The notes beneath the pieces are model-generated. The model saw nothing but the letters and a program-made list of their open reading frames with translations, was not told where the DNA came from and did no database searches. From the NCBI GenBank assembly GCA_038528385.1, contig JBCBET010000004.1, forward strand, positions 1 to 64,000: a DNA stretch of 64,000 bases, written 5' to 3'. Shown here piece by piece: positions 32,950 through 41,490 of this stretch. This DNA is from Shimia_B sp038528385 (GTDB lineage: Bacteria; Pseudomonadota; Alphaproteobacteria; Rhodobacterales; Rhodobacteraceae). Positions within the stretch are counted from its first letter, which is position 1. The number at the start of each line of letters is the position of its first letter. The translations under genes were made by a program, and so were the position numbers.

Positions 32950-33615
32950 ATGACCACGCTATACCACGCGCCCCTCTCCCCATTCTGCCGCAAGGTGCGG
33001 CTGTCGCTGGCGGAGAAGAAGATCGAGGTTAAGCTCATCGATGAACGCTACTGGGAGCAGAGCGCCGATTTCATGCGCCGCAACCCGGCAGGCAAGGTAC
33101 CGGTGCTGCGCATGGAGGGCCGGGTGATGAGCGAGAGCATGGCGATCTGCGAGTACCTGGAGGAGGCCTATCCGGCCCCGCCGCTCTTGCCGCAATCGAA
33201 GGATGCCCGGTTCGAGGTGCGCCGCATCGTGGCCTGGTTCGATGACAAGTTCCACCGGGAGGTGACGTCGAACCTGCTCTATGAACGCGTCAACAAGAAG
33301 CTGACCGGCCAGGGCTACCCCGATAGCGCCAACGTGAAGGCGGGCTCGAGGGCGATCAAGTACCATCTCGATTACATGAGCCATCTCCTCGACCAGCGGC
33401 GCTGGCTGGCCGGCGATGTCATGACGCTCGCCGATTTCGCGGCGGCCGCGCATCTCAGCGCGCTGGATTACATCAGCGACGTGGACTGGAACCGGTCGGA
33501 GGGCGTGAAGGATTGGTACGCCAAGATCAAGTCGCGCCCGGCCTTCCGATCCATCCTGGCGGATGTGGTGCCCGGCTTCCCGCCGCCGCGCCACTATGCG
33601 GATCTTGATTTTTGA
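32950..33615 (+). CDS. Glutathione S-transferase family protein
   Basis: The protein has 221 residues. The N-terminal thioredoxin-like domain contains YHAPLSPFCRKVRLSLAEK, NPAGKVPVL and the glutathione-contact ESMAICEYLEE. The C-terminal all-alpha domain has WLAGDVMTLADFAAAAHL with the N-capping motif. Substrate is not predictable. It overlaps the queG start by 20 bases, so the two genes are probably co-translated. Confidence 0.92.
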   Translation: MTTLYHAPLSPFCRKVRLSLAEKKIEVKLIDERYWEQSADFMRRNPAGKVPVLRMEGRVMSESMAICEYLEEAYPAPPLLPQSKDARFEVRRIVAWFDDKFHREVTSNLLYERVNKKLTGQGYPDSANVKAGSRAIKYHLDYMSHLLDQRRWLAGDVMTLADFAAAAHLSALDYISDVDWNRSEGVKDWYAKIKSRPAFRSILADVVPGFPPPRHYADLDF

Positions 33616-34675
33616 CCGCGCGGATCTTCGGAGCCGGCTTCTGGCCGAGGCGCGAGATGTGGGTTTCACCGCCTGCCGGGTGACGACGCCGGGCGCCGTG
33701 GACCAGGTGCCCGCGCGGCTCGAGGCGTGGCTCGGCGCGGGGTATCACGGCTCCATGGACTGGATGGCCGAGCGGGTGCGGTGGCGCGGCGATACCCGGG
33801 CGCTCTGGCCCGAATGTCGGTCGGTGATCATGCTGGCGGAGGCCTATACGCCCCAGGAAGACGCGCTGGCGGGGCTGGCCGCGCCCGAGACGGGCAATAT
33901 CAGTGTCTATGCTCGCGGAAAGGACTACCACGACACGGTCAAAAAGCGGCTGAAGCGGCTTGCGCGGTGGCTCGTGGCGCAGACGGGGGAAGAGGTAAAG
34001 GTCTTCGTCGATACCGCGCCCGTCGCCGAGAAGCCGCTGGCGGAGGCGGCGGGGCTCGGCTGGCAGGGCAAGCATACCAACCTGGTGGGGCGCGATCTCG
34101 GCAACTGGTTTTTTCTGGGGTCGATCTTCACCACCGCAGAGATCGACCCTGATCCCGCCGAAGAGGACCATTGCGGACGCTGCACGCGGTGCCTGGAGGC
34201 CTGCCCCACCGATGCGTTCCCGGCCCCTTACGTGCTCGATGCGCGGCGCTGCATCTCCTACCTGACGATCGAGCACAAGGGCCCGGTGCCCGAAGAGCTC
34301 CGCGCGAAGATGGGCAACCGCATCTATGGATGCGACGATTGCCTCGCTGTCTGCCCGTGGAACAAGTTCGCCGCCGACGCCCGGGAGATCCGCTACGCCG
34401 CGCGGGAGGGGATGCTCTTTCCCGACCTCGCGGACCTCGCGGCCCTCGACGAGGCCGGGTTCCGCGCGCGGTTTTCGGGCTCGCCCATCAAGCGCATCGG
34501 CCGCGACCGATTCGTCCGCAATGTCCTTTACGCCATCGGAAACAGCGGAGCGGGCCGCCTGCGCGCCGCCGCCGAGGCGCTCGTCGACGATCCCGCGCCG
34601 GTGGTGGCCGATGCCGCGCGCTGGGCGGTGACGCGGCTGCGCTCTTGCTCCGAAACCGCCCCAAATGCGTCTTAG
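33596..34675 (+). CDS. queG: Epoxyqueuosine reductase QueG
   Basis: The 359-residue protein has the N-terminal cobalamin-binding domain (GYHGSMDWMAERVRWRGDTR) and two [4Fe-4S] cluster motifs, CGRCTRCLEACPTDAF and CDDCLAVCPWNKFA. It catalyses the last step of queuosine synthesis in tRNA, reducing epoxyqueuosine. A HEAT-like C-terminal part is short. ATG at 33596 lies within the end of the GST gene and gives the expected N-terminus. Confidence 0.95.
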   Translation: MRILIFDRADLRSRLLAEARDVGFTACRVTTPGAVDQVPARLEAWLGAGYHGSMDWMAERVRWRGDTRALWPECRSVIMLAEAYTPQEDALAGLAAPETGNISVYARGKDYHDTVKKRLKRLARWLVAQTGEEVKVFVDTAPVAEKPLAEAAGLGWQGKHTNLVGRDLGNWFFLGSIFTTAEIDPDPAEEDHCGRCTRCLEACPTDAFPAPYVLDARRCISYLTIEHKGPVPEELRAKMGNRIYGCDDCLAVCPWNKFAADAREIRYAAREGMLFPDLADLAALDEAGFRARFSGSPIKRIGRDRFVRNVLYAIGNSGAGRLRAAAEALVDDPAPVVADAARWAVTRLRSCSETAPNAS

Positions 34676-34712
34676 TTCGTCCGTAAGGCCTCTCCGAGTA
34701 GAAGGGTGAGAC

Positions 34713-35738
34713 ATGGCGACCTATACGATCTTCGTTCTCGACGAAAGCGACCTCACCGTGTCGCTGCCCCAGGGCCTCGACGGGCAGAGCCAGGGCGACG
34801 GCAGTCACCTGAACGGCCAGACGCTGACGATCGACGCGCCGAACTGGATTCCCATCGAGATCCGCGACAACGACCTCAATTTCTCCGACAACGACAGCTC
34901 TCAGGAGCTCGACGGCGCGCAGTCGCTCGGGGGCGTCAGCTTCGCAGATGGGTCCCGGCTCGAGGCGGAGTTTTCGTTCGAGGCCGAATTCGGCGGCGAG
35001 ACCTGGACGCTCATCGCCTTCAACATCCGGGAGGCCAACAGCCCCTACAACAACAGCTTCGGCTCCATCGAGGGGATCGCCGTCATCGGCGGGCCGGGCG
35101 GATTTCCGCCCCCGGGCGAGCTGCTGCAGCTGTCGGGTGCAAGCGAGGGGCCGAATTTCGCGGCCGCCGATTACGCCACGCCCATCTGTTTTGACGCGGG
35201 CAGCCTGATCCGCACGCCCGGCGGCCATCGCCCGGTGGAGACGTTGCAGGTGGGCGACCTCGTCGAGACGCTCGATGACGGGCCGCAGCCCATTCGCTGG
35301 ATCGGGTCGCGGCGCGTCTTCGGCATCGGGCCCATGGCGCCGGTGGAGATCGCGGCGGGCGCGCTCGGCAATACCGCGCCCGTGCGCCTCTCGCAGCAGC
35401 ACCGCTGCCTCGTGCACGGGCCGCGGGCGGAGCTCTTTTTCGGCGGGACCGAGGTTCTGGTGGCGGCGCGGCAGCTTTTGGGGCGGCCGGGCATCCGGCT
35501 CGCCCCCGGACGGCGGATGCACTACCACCACCTCCTGCTGGAGCGGCACGCGGTTCTCGATTGCGCGGGGCTGCGCGCGGAGAGCTTCCTGCCCTCCGAT
35601 TTCGGTCTCTCGCAGCTCAGCGCCGCGGCGCGGGCGGACCTGATGCCCATCCTCGCCGAACTTGGACCCGCGGCGGCGGTGTCGGCGCGGCCCGTTCTGC
35701 GCGCGCACGAGGCGGCGCTCCTCAACGCCGCGGCCTGA
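34713..35738 (+). CDS. Hint-domain (hedgehog/intein) protein
   Basis: The 341-residue protein has a N-terminal half of secreted, Asp/Asn-rich type (NDLNFSDNDSSQELDGAQSL). The Hint domain begins at CFDAGSLIRTPGGHRPVETL with its nucleophilic cysteine, continues with VGDLVETLDDGPQPIRWIGS and carries a histidine-rich block (RMHYHHLLLERHAVLDC). This is the Rhodobacterales Hint_2 type, often fused to type I-secreted proteins. There is no Sec signal. Self-cleavage or cross-linking is possible; export by the type I system at 19.5-22.6 kb is only a guess. GAAGGGTGAG precedes the ATG. Confidence 0.88.
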   Translation: MATYTIFVLDESDLTVSLPQGLDGQSQGDGSHLNGQTLTIDAPNWIPIEIRDNDLNFSDNDSSQELDGAQSLGGVSFADGSRLEAEFSFEAEFGGETWTLIAFNIREANSPYNNSFGSIEGIAVIGGPGGFPPPGELLQLSGASEGPNFAAADYATPICFDAGSLIRTPGGHRPVETLQVGDLVETLDDGPQPIRWIGSRRVFGIGPMAPVEIAAGALGNTAPVRLSQQHRCLVHGPRAELFFGGTEVLVAARQLLGRPGIRLAPGRRMHYHHLLLERHAVLDCAGLRAESFLPSDFGLSQLSAAARADLMPILAELGPAAAVSARPVLRAHEAALLNAAA

Positions 35739-35771
35739 GCAGGAGCTCGGCGGCCGGAGATCAGCCGGCGA

Positions 35772-36572
35772 TCAGCGCGCGGGCACCGCGAAGGTGAGAT
35801 TGGCCCACATGGAATGCCAGGCCACCGGGCCCTCCCGCTCCTCCAGCACCACCGCGTCGACCATGTATTCATGGCCCGGCCGCACCGGGATCGTGGCGCG
35901 GCCATTGGCATCGGTGCGGCGGATATCGACACTGATCTGGCCTGAGGGCGCCCGGATATAGGTCTCCACCTGCGCGTTGGCGCGGGGCTGGCCATAGAGC
36001 AGTACCTCCACCGGCATGGCCGTCACGCCGTCGGTATAGGGATTGGCCAGCGCGACGATCTCGGTATCGAGCCCCACGCGCCGGTCCGTGCCCGCGCCGT
36101 CGCCCACGGCGATGAGCGATTTGGCGTAGCGGCGATAGGTCTCCACGAAGCCCTCGCGCGGCAGCCCGCGCGCCGCGTGCCGCTCCAGCGCGCCGTCAAA
36201 GGCCTTGTGATCCACGAAATTCACGAATTTCTGCCACTCCTGGTAGGTGAGGCGGCTGTCGCGGGTCTCGTAGACGACGATGGCGAGCCCCTCGCCGGGC
36301 ACCCGGCGGTCGAGGACCGGGCGGTCGCCCAACGTGGCCTCCGGGTCGATGCGGCGCTCTCCGAAAAGGACGTCGAAGCGCGCCACGTTGCGCGTGAAGT
36401 AGGGCGAGGCATTCCCCTTGAAGCTTTCGCCCACCCTGATATCCGCTTTGAGCGGTCGGCCCTGAGCCACCTCGTAAGAGAGCGGCGACAGCCAGAATTC
36501 GTGGGCCGTCGCCCCCGGTGCCAGGGTCAAAGTCGCGACGGCCACGGCAACAGCTGAAAAGAGATGACGCAT
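35772..36572 (-). CDS. DUF4198-family periplasmic protein
   Basis: The 266-residue protein has a clear signal peptide (FSAVAVAVATLTLAPGATA) directly followed by HEFWLSP, the usual mature start of DUF4198 (NikM-like) proteins. An Ig-like C-terminal region with TDANGRATIPVRPGHEYMV follows. Such proteins are found with metal-uptake permeases and may handle nickel or cobalt in the periplasm. ATG at 36572 has AGAGGAG five bases upstream. Its start codon overlaps that of the divergent hupE-like gene by two bases. Confidence 0.85.
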   Translation of the reverse strand: MRHLFSAVAVAVATLTLAPGATAHEFWLSPLSYEVAQGRPLKADIRVGESFKGNASPYFTRNVARFDVLFGERRIDPEATLGDRPVLDRRVPGEGLAIVVYETRDSRLTYQEWQKFVNFVDHKAFDGALERHAARGLPREGFVETYRRYAKSLIAVGDGAGTDRRVGLDTEIVALANPYTDGVTAMPVEVLLYGQPRANAQVETYIRAPSGQISVDIRRTDANGRATIPVRPGHEYMVDAVVLEEREGPVAWHSMWANLTFAVPAR

Positions 36573-37767
36573 GAAAACTCCTCTGGTCTGGCCCTCACGT
36601 GCCGCGCGCCTCTGGGCGATGTCAATGGTTGCGCTCTTCACCTTGATGTGGGGCGCGGCGCTCACCGCGCATGAAACCGCGCCCGCCATCGCCAATGTGG
36701 ACGTGGGGCCGGACGGTGTGGCGGTGGAGATCGCCGTGAACGCCGAGGCGCTCCTGGCCGGCGTGGACCTCGGGACCTATTCGGACACCAACAACGCCCC
36801 GGAGGCGGAGGCCTACGATGCGCTGCGCGCGCTCGCGCCTGAGGATTTGCGCGCGGCCATCGCGGAGGCCGGGCCGGACCTCCTGTCGCTCAGGCTCGAG
36901 GGTGCGGGCGCGCTCACGCTCGCGGGGATCGCGGTTGTCGCGCCCGGGTCCGAAGCGCTGGCGCGGGAGACCGTCCTGACGCTGACGGCGCCGCTCGAGG
37001 CCGGGGCGGAGGCGGTCTCCCTCGGCTGGCCCGCGGAGAACGGCGTGCTCGTCATCCGCCAGGCGCGGGACGGGCAGACCTTTGCCGAGCTCGTCGATGG
37101 GGGCGGGATGTCGGCGCCCCTGCCGATCGCGGGCGTGGTGGAGGAGAGTGCCGGAGAGGCCTTCTGGCGCTTCCTTGTGGCGGGTTTCGAGCACATCGTC
37201 CCGCTCGGGGCGGACCATATCCTCTTCGTGCTCGGGCTCTTCTTCTTTGCGCTGAAATGGGGTCCGATCCTGTGGCAGGTGACGGCCTTCACCGTGGCCC
37301 ATTCGGTGACGCTGGCGCTGGCCACGTTCGGGGTGGTCACCATCCCTGACGCCTGGATGTGGCTGGTGGAGGCCTTCATCGCGCTCTCGATCACCTGGGT
37401 GGCGGTGGAGAACATCCTGCAGCCGCGTCTCGGCTGGCTGAGGCCCGCGGTGGTCTTTGCATTCGGGCTGCTGCACGGGCTGGGATTTGCGAGCGTGCTG
37501 AGCGATTTCGGGCTGTCCCAGGGTCAGTTCGTGGTCTCTCTCATCGCCTTCAACGTGGGCGTGGAACTGGGGCAGCTCGCCGTGATCCTCGCCGCGTTCC
37601 TCGTGATCATGCTGGGGCTCTGGGCGGCGCGTTTGGGGCGCCTCGACGATCCGGAGGAGGCCATGGTGCGCGATCTGCCGGAGATGTACCGCGCCAACGC
37701 CATCGTGGGTTCACTCCTCATCGGGGCGATCGGATTCTACTGGTTCATCGAGCGGGCGTTCTTGTGA
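36571..37767 (+). CDS. HupE/UreJ-family membrane protein
   Basis: The 398-residue protein has an N-terminal signal/anchor (VALFTLMWGAALTAHE), a periplasmic domain of about 170 residues and a C-terminal HupE/UreJ-type membrane domain with six helices. HIVPLGADHILFVLGLF, FTVAHSVTLALA and FGLLHGLGFASVL carry the conserved His/Asp residues expected to bind Ni or Co. It pairs with the divergent DUF4198 gene. ATG at 36571 has AAAGAGA upstream; ATGs at 36619 and 36625 also give a good signal peptide but lack ribosome sites. A metal-uptake role is inferred. Confidence 0.85.
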   Translation: MKTPLVWPSRAARLWAMSMVALFTLMWGAALTAHETAPAIANVDVGPDGVAVEIAVNAEALLAGVDLGTYSDTNNAPEAEAYDALRALAPEDLRAAIAEAGPDLLSLRLEGAGALTLAGIAVVAPGSEALARETVLTLTAPLEAGAEAVSLGWPAENGVLVIRQARDGQTFAELVDGGGMSAPLPIAGVVEESAGEAFWRFLVAGFEHIVPLGADHILFVLGLFFFALKWGPILWQVTAFTVAHSVTLALATFGVVTIPDAWMWLVEAFIALSITWVAVENILQPRLGWLRPAVVFAFGLLHGLGFASVLSDFGLSQGQFVVSLIAFNVGVELGQLAVILAAFLVIMLGLWAARLGRLDDPEEAMVRDLPEMYRANAIVGSLLIGAIGFYWFIERAFL

Positions 37768-37837
37768 GGCCGGGCGGGCCCACCCGCCCGCCCTCCCTCG
37801 CCGCGGGCGCTTGCTGCTGCGCAGCGGGGTGCTGGCC

Positions 37838-38761
37838 GTGCGTTTCGTGCTGAAGGGTCCGGCCCTGGGCGCGGCCTTGATTTCGGGCGCGATGCTCGTG
37901 TTCACGGTGATGTCGGGCTTCATCAAGGCGGCAGAGGTGCCGGCGGGGCAGGCTGTCTTCTTCAGGTCCGTTTTCGCAATGCCCGTCATTTTCGCCTGGC
38001 TCTGGCAGAGCGGGCATCTGGGCGACGGTCTCCGCACCGTCCGTTGGCAGGCCCATGCGCTGCGGGGGATCGTGGGGACCTGCGCCATGGGGCTCGGTTT
38101 TGCCGGGCTCCTTTACCTGCCGCTGCCGGAGGTGACGGCGATTCGATTTGCCACGCCGATCATGCTCGTGGTGCTGGCCGCGCTGATGCTGGGAGAGCGA
38201 TTCCGGTTCTTCCGGCTGGGCGCGGTGCTCCTCGGGCTCGTGGGGGTGATGATCATCTTGTGGCCACGTCTGGGCGGTGGCCTCGGGGATGCCGCGACGC
38301 TGGGTGCGCTGCTCACGCTCGGCTCGGCGGCGCTCGCGGCCCTCGCGCAGGTCTTCGTGAAGGGCATGTCAGAGCAGGAGAGCACCTCGGCCATCGTGTT
38401 CTATTTCTCGCTGACGGCGGGGGTGCTCGGGCTTTGCACGCTGCCCTTCGGATGGGTCTGGCCGTCATTGGAGCAGGCCGCCTACCTCGTGGGGGCGGGG
38501 CTCATCGGCGGGCTCGGGCAGATCTTTCTCACCGCAAGCTATCGCTTCGCCGACGCGGGCGCACTGGCACCCTTCACCTACACGTCGATGGTCTGGTCGA
38601 TCATTCTGGGCTGGCTCTGGTTCGCCGAGATCCCCACCGCCCAGATGCTCCTCGGCTCGCTCATTGTCATCGCGGCGGGGGCCATCATCGTCTGGCGTGA
38701 ACGCCAGCTCGGCAAGGATGAGACCGCCCGCCGGAAGGTGCGTGCGAAGGGACTGCAGTGA
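37838..38761 (+). CDS. DMT-superfamily (EamA) transporter
   Basis: The protein has about 307 residues and ten hydrophobic helices in two EamA repeats (GAMLVFTVMSGFIKAAEVPA; GSAALAALAQVFVKGMS). The conserved ends of each repeat are FATPIMLVVLAALMLGER and FTYTSMVWSIILGWLWFAE. The substrate is unknown; relatives export amino acids or other small metabolites. The start is uncertain because no ATG is present: GTG at 37838, GTG at 37829 and TTG at 37811 are candidates. Confidence 0.88.
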   Translation: MRFVLKGPALGAALISGAMLVFTVMSGFIKAAEVPAGQAVFFRSVFAMPVIFAWLWQSGHLGDGLRTVRWQAHALRGIVGTCAMGLGFAGLLYLPLPEVTAIRFATPIMLVVLAALMLGERFRFFRLGAVLLGLVGVMIILWPRLGGGLGDAATLGALLTLGSAALAALAQVFVKGMSEQESTSAIVFYFSLTAGVLGLCTLPFGWVWPSLEQAAYLVGAGLIGGLGQIFLTASYRFADAGALAPFTYTSMVWSIILGWLWFAEIPTAQMLLGSLIVIAAGAIIVWRERQLGKDETARRKVRAKGLQ

Positions 38762-38768
38762 AGTCCCG

Positions 38769-39248
38769 CTAGTTTTCAAGCAAGTGCCAGGAAGACAGAT
38801 ATTCTACTAGTTCTGGGTCATCCTTTTGAAGGCTCACTGGGAAGTTTGGAGATCGCGTCTCTCCAGATCTGGTAGGAGTCTCCATCCAAAGCTTTGCTTT
38901 TCGTTGTGCAAGCTCCTCCGCCGTATCAATGGGAATGACGTGGATGATTGGCTCATCTGGATCTGACACGACAGTTACGAGGAAGTCTGCGAAAACTGGA
39001 GCATTCTTCTCGTTAAAGAACCTCGTTCCGTCGCGGAGAAAACGAGTTGCATGACCAAAGCTTGGCCGATCCCAACTTAGCGCTGACTTCACCTGAATTA
39101 TTGGGCGCTTGCTTCCTTTGATCGCAATCAGATCGCCGTTTGCAGCCTTGCTTGATCCGTCGAGCCGCTCCACATGCCAGCCTCGCTTAAGAAGCTCCAG
39201 TTCGACCAGAACTTCCGCAATTCGGCCATTCTGCGACGAGACACTCAA
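38769..39248 (-). CDS. Putative PD-(D/E)XK-type nuclease-fold protein, AT-rich
   Basis: The protein has about 159 residues. It shows NGRIAEVLVELELLKRGW, then NGDLIAIKGSKRPIIQVKSA, which fits the E...D...QxK core of PD-(D/E)XK folds such as intron-type or DUF-type nucleases. The frame has no ATG; TTG at 39248, five bases after the ilvE stop, is the only plausible start. It ends next to the converging DMT gene. Base composition is visibly more AT-rich and codon choice less G/C-ending than the neighbours, suggesting recent transfer. Its targets are unknown. Confidence 0.6.
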   Translation of the reverse strand: MSVSSQNGRIAEVLVELELLKRGWHVERLDGSSKAANGDLIAIKGSKRPIIQVKSALSWDRPSFGHATRFLRDGTRFFNEKNAPVFADFLVTVVSDPDEPIIHVIPIDTAEELAQRKAKLWMETPTRSGETRSPNFPVSLQKDDPELVEYLSSWHLLEN

Positions 39249-39253
39249 GAGCG

Positions 39254-40123
39254 CTACGCCCGCACCATCGCCTCGTAGCTTTCGGCCACGTCGCGGGTCA
39301 TGGCGCCCACTTCGAAGTTGTAGTCGCCGATCTGGGCCACGGGCGTGACCTCGGCGGCGGTGCCGGTGACCCAGCATTGCTCGAAGCTTTCGAGCTCCTC
39401 GGGCAGGATGTAGCGCTCGTGCACCTTGATCTGCTTGTCGCGCAGCATGCCGATCACGCGCTGGCGCGTGATCCCGTTGAGGAAGCAATCGGGGTCGGGC
39501 GTGTGGACCTCGCCCTCCTTGACGAAGAAGATGTTGGCGCCGGTGCATTCGGCCACGTAGCCGCGGTAATCCATGAAGAGCGCGTCCGAGCAGCCCTTGG
39601 CCTCGGCGGCGTGCTTTGACGTGGTGCAGATCATGTAGAGGCCCGCGGCCTTGGCGTGCACGGGGATCGTCTCCGGCGAGGGGCGCTTCCACTTGGCGAT
39701 GTCGAGCTTGGCCCCCTTCATCTTGGCGTCGCCGTAATAGCTGCCCCATTCCCAGGCGGCGATGGCGAGGCAGACCGGGTTGCGCGCTGCCGCGACGCCC
39801 ATGTCCTCGCCCGCGCCGCGCCAGGCGATGGCGCGCACATAGGCGTCCGAGAGGCCGTTGACCTCCAGGACCTGGGCCTTGGCGGCCTCGATCTCGTCCA
39901 CGGTGTAGGGGATCTGGAAATCGAGCTCGCCGGCGGAGAAATGCAGCCGCTCGGAATGGCGGCGGCTCTCGAAGATTTTCCCGCCATAGGCGCGCTCGCC
40001 CTCGAAGACGGAGGAGGCGTAGTGCATGGCATGGGTGAGGACGTGGACGTTGGCGTCGCGCCACTCTACCATCTTGCCGTTCATCCAGATCTTGCCGTCG
40101 CGATCATCGTAGGCGCCTGCCAT
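39254..40123 (-). CDS. ilvE: Branched-chain amino acid aminotransferase
   Basis: The 289-residue protein is a fold-type IV PLP enzyme. It shows WMNGKMVEWRDANVHVLTH, the lysine-bearing VHAKAAGLYMICTTSKHA, YVAECTGANIFFVKEG and LPGITR-like FLNGITRQRVIGML. It makes or degrades leucine, isoleucine and valine by transamination with 2-oxoglutarate. ATG at 40123 has GGAGAG at four bases. The region to the divergent petP gene holds its promoter. Confidence 0.94.
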   Translation of the reverse strand: MAGAYDDRDGKIWMNGKMVEWRDANVHVLTHAMHYASSVFEGERAYGGKIFESRRHSERLHFSAGELDFQIPYTVDEIEAAKAQVLEVNGLSDAYVRAIAWRGAGEDMGVAAARNPVCLAIAAWEWGSYYGDAKMKGAKLDIAKWKRPSPETIPVHAKAAGLYMICTTSKHAAEAKGCSDALFMDYRGYVAECTGANIFFVKEGEVHTPDPDCFLNGITRQRVIGMLRDKQIKVHERYILPEELESFEQCWVTGTAAEVTPVAQIGDYNFEVGAMTRDVAESYEAMVRA

Positions 40124-40222
40124 GGAACTCTCCAATTTTTGCAATTGTTTCCAGAATAGGCCTCTAGCGGACATATTCTTGCGCAAAATTACCGGTTTGA
40201 GCTATCAATCGCGCCTTGGAAT

Positions 40223-40237
40223 GTCAACAAGGCTGAC
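40223..40237. promoter_or_regulatory. Inverted repeat, possible PetP (MarR) operator
   Basis: GTCA-ACAAGGC-TGAC is an inverted repeat between ilvE and petP, about 70 bases before the petP start. MarR-family proteins often bind such palindromes near their own promoter, so autoregulation is possible. It is short and could be chance. Confidence 0.3.
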
Positions 40238-40303
40238 GTATTATTCCACGGCGAAGGAGTGAAAGCTAGCCGCGTGGATGATCAGGTGGGCCTGGCCCGA
40301 GAC

Positions 40304-40780
40304 ATGACGGACGACCCATCCGCACGCGACCTCCGCCGCGGCATAGAGGCGATGTTTTTCGCCTATCGCGGCTTCACGCAAGACCCGGATCGCATCCTGC
40401 ACGAGCGCGGCTACGGCCGGGCGCACCACCGGGCGCTGCACTTCGTGGATCGCAGCCCGGGCACCACGGTGAACAACCTCCTGGCGATCCTCGGCGTCAC
40501 GAAGCAGTCGCTTAACCGAGTGCTGCGCGCGCTGATCGAGGACGGGCTCGTGGAAAGCCGCGTGGGGGAGAAGGACAAGCGCGAGCGCCATCTCTGGCTC
40601 ACTGGGGACGGGCGCGCCCTGCAATTGGAACTCAACGAGGTGCAATCGGCGCGGGTGCGCGCGGCATTCGCCAGTGCCGGGCCGGAGGCGGTGGCGGGGT
40701 TTCAGACCGTGCTCGAACAGATGATGGACGAGGAGCTCCACGACCATTTCCGGCGGCTCTCGGACTTGCCCGGAGCGTGA
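40304..40780 (+). CDS. petP: MarR-family transcriptional regulator PetP
   Basis: The 158-residue protein has a winged-helix MarR fold (GRAHHRALHFVDRSPGTTVN; ILGVTKQSLNRVLRALIEDG; KDKRERHLWLTGDGRAL). It is translationally coupled (TGATG) to an OmpR-type response regulator, the petP-petR arrangement known from Rhodobacter capsulatus. The start may be ATG 40304 or GTG 40259; neither has a strong ribosome site at ideal spacing. Confidence 0.88.
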   Translation: MTDDPSARDLRRGIEAMFFAYRGFTQDPDRILHERGYGRAHHRALHFVDRSPGTTVNNLLAILGVTKQSLNRVLRALIEDGLVESRVGEKDKRERHLWLTGDGRALQLELNEVQSARVRAAFASAGPEAVAGFQTVLEQMMDEELHDHFRRLSDLPGA

Positions 40781-41490
40781 TGGATCTCGACCCGCATCTC
40801 CTCATCGTCGATGACGACGAGCGCATCCGGAAGCTCCTGCAGAAATACCTCATGCGCCACGGCTTCCTGGTGAGCGCGGCGCGTGACGCGGCCCATGCGC
40901 GGCGAGTGCTGTCGGGGCTCGATTTCGACCTCATCGTGCTCGACGTGATGATGCCGGGAGAGGACGGCATGACGCTCTGCGCCGCGTTGCGCGAGGAGCG
41001 TGAGACGCCGATCCTGCTGCTTACGGCGAAGTCGGAGAGCGGGGACAAGATCAAGGGGCTCGAGGCGGGGGCGGACGACTACCTGACGAAGCCCTTCGAG
41101 CCCCAGGAGTTGCTCTTGAGGATCAACGCGATCTTGCGCCGGATGCCCAAGGAGGAGGGCGGCCCCACGGTGCCCAAGGTGCTGCATCTCGGGACGCTGC
41201 GCTATGACGTGGAGAAATCCGAGATGTGGCAGGGCGATGCGCAGATCCGGCTCACCTCCACCGAAGTGCAGCTCATGCGGATATTCTCGGCGCGGCCGGG
41301 CGAGGCCATTTCGCGCGGGGAACTGGTGGAGGAGCTCGGCCGCGCCAGCCAGTCGGCCACCGGCAACAGCCAGGAGCGGGCGGTGGACGTCCAGATCACG
41401 CGGCTGCGCCGGAAGGTGGAGGCCGACCCCAAGCAACCTCGCTACCTGCAGACAGTGCGCGGGGCGGGGTACATGCTTCAGCCGGATTAG
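40780..41490 (+). CDS. petR: OmpR-family response regulator PetR
   Basis: The 236-residue protein has a receiver domain (LLIVDDDERIRKLLQKYL; phosphorylated Asp in LIVLDVMMPGEDG; LLTAKSESGDKIKGLEAGAD; DDYLTKPFEP). A winged-helix output domain follows (RLTSTEVQLMRIFSARPGEA; DVQITRLRRKVE; LQTVRGAGYML). No histidine kinase gene is adjacent. In R. capsulatus the pair is named for its link with the pet (cytochrome bc1) genes, which are not in this window. Confidence 0.92.
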   Translation: MDLDPHLLIVDDDERIRKLLQKYLMRHGFLVSAARDAAHARRVLSGLDFDLIVLDVMMPGEDGMTLCAALREERETPILLLTAKSESGDKIKGLEAGADDYLTKPFEPQELLLRINAILRRMPKEEGGPTVPKVLHLGTLRYDVEKSEMWQGDAQIRLTSTEVQLMRIFSARPGEAISRGELVEELGRASQSATGNSQERAVDVQITRLRRKVEADPKQPRYLQTVRGAGYMLQPD

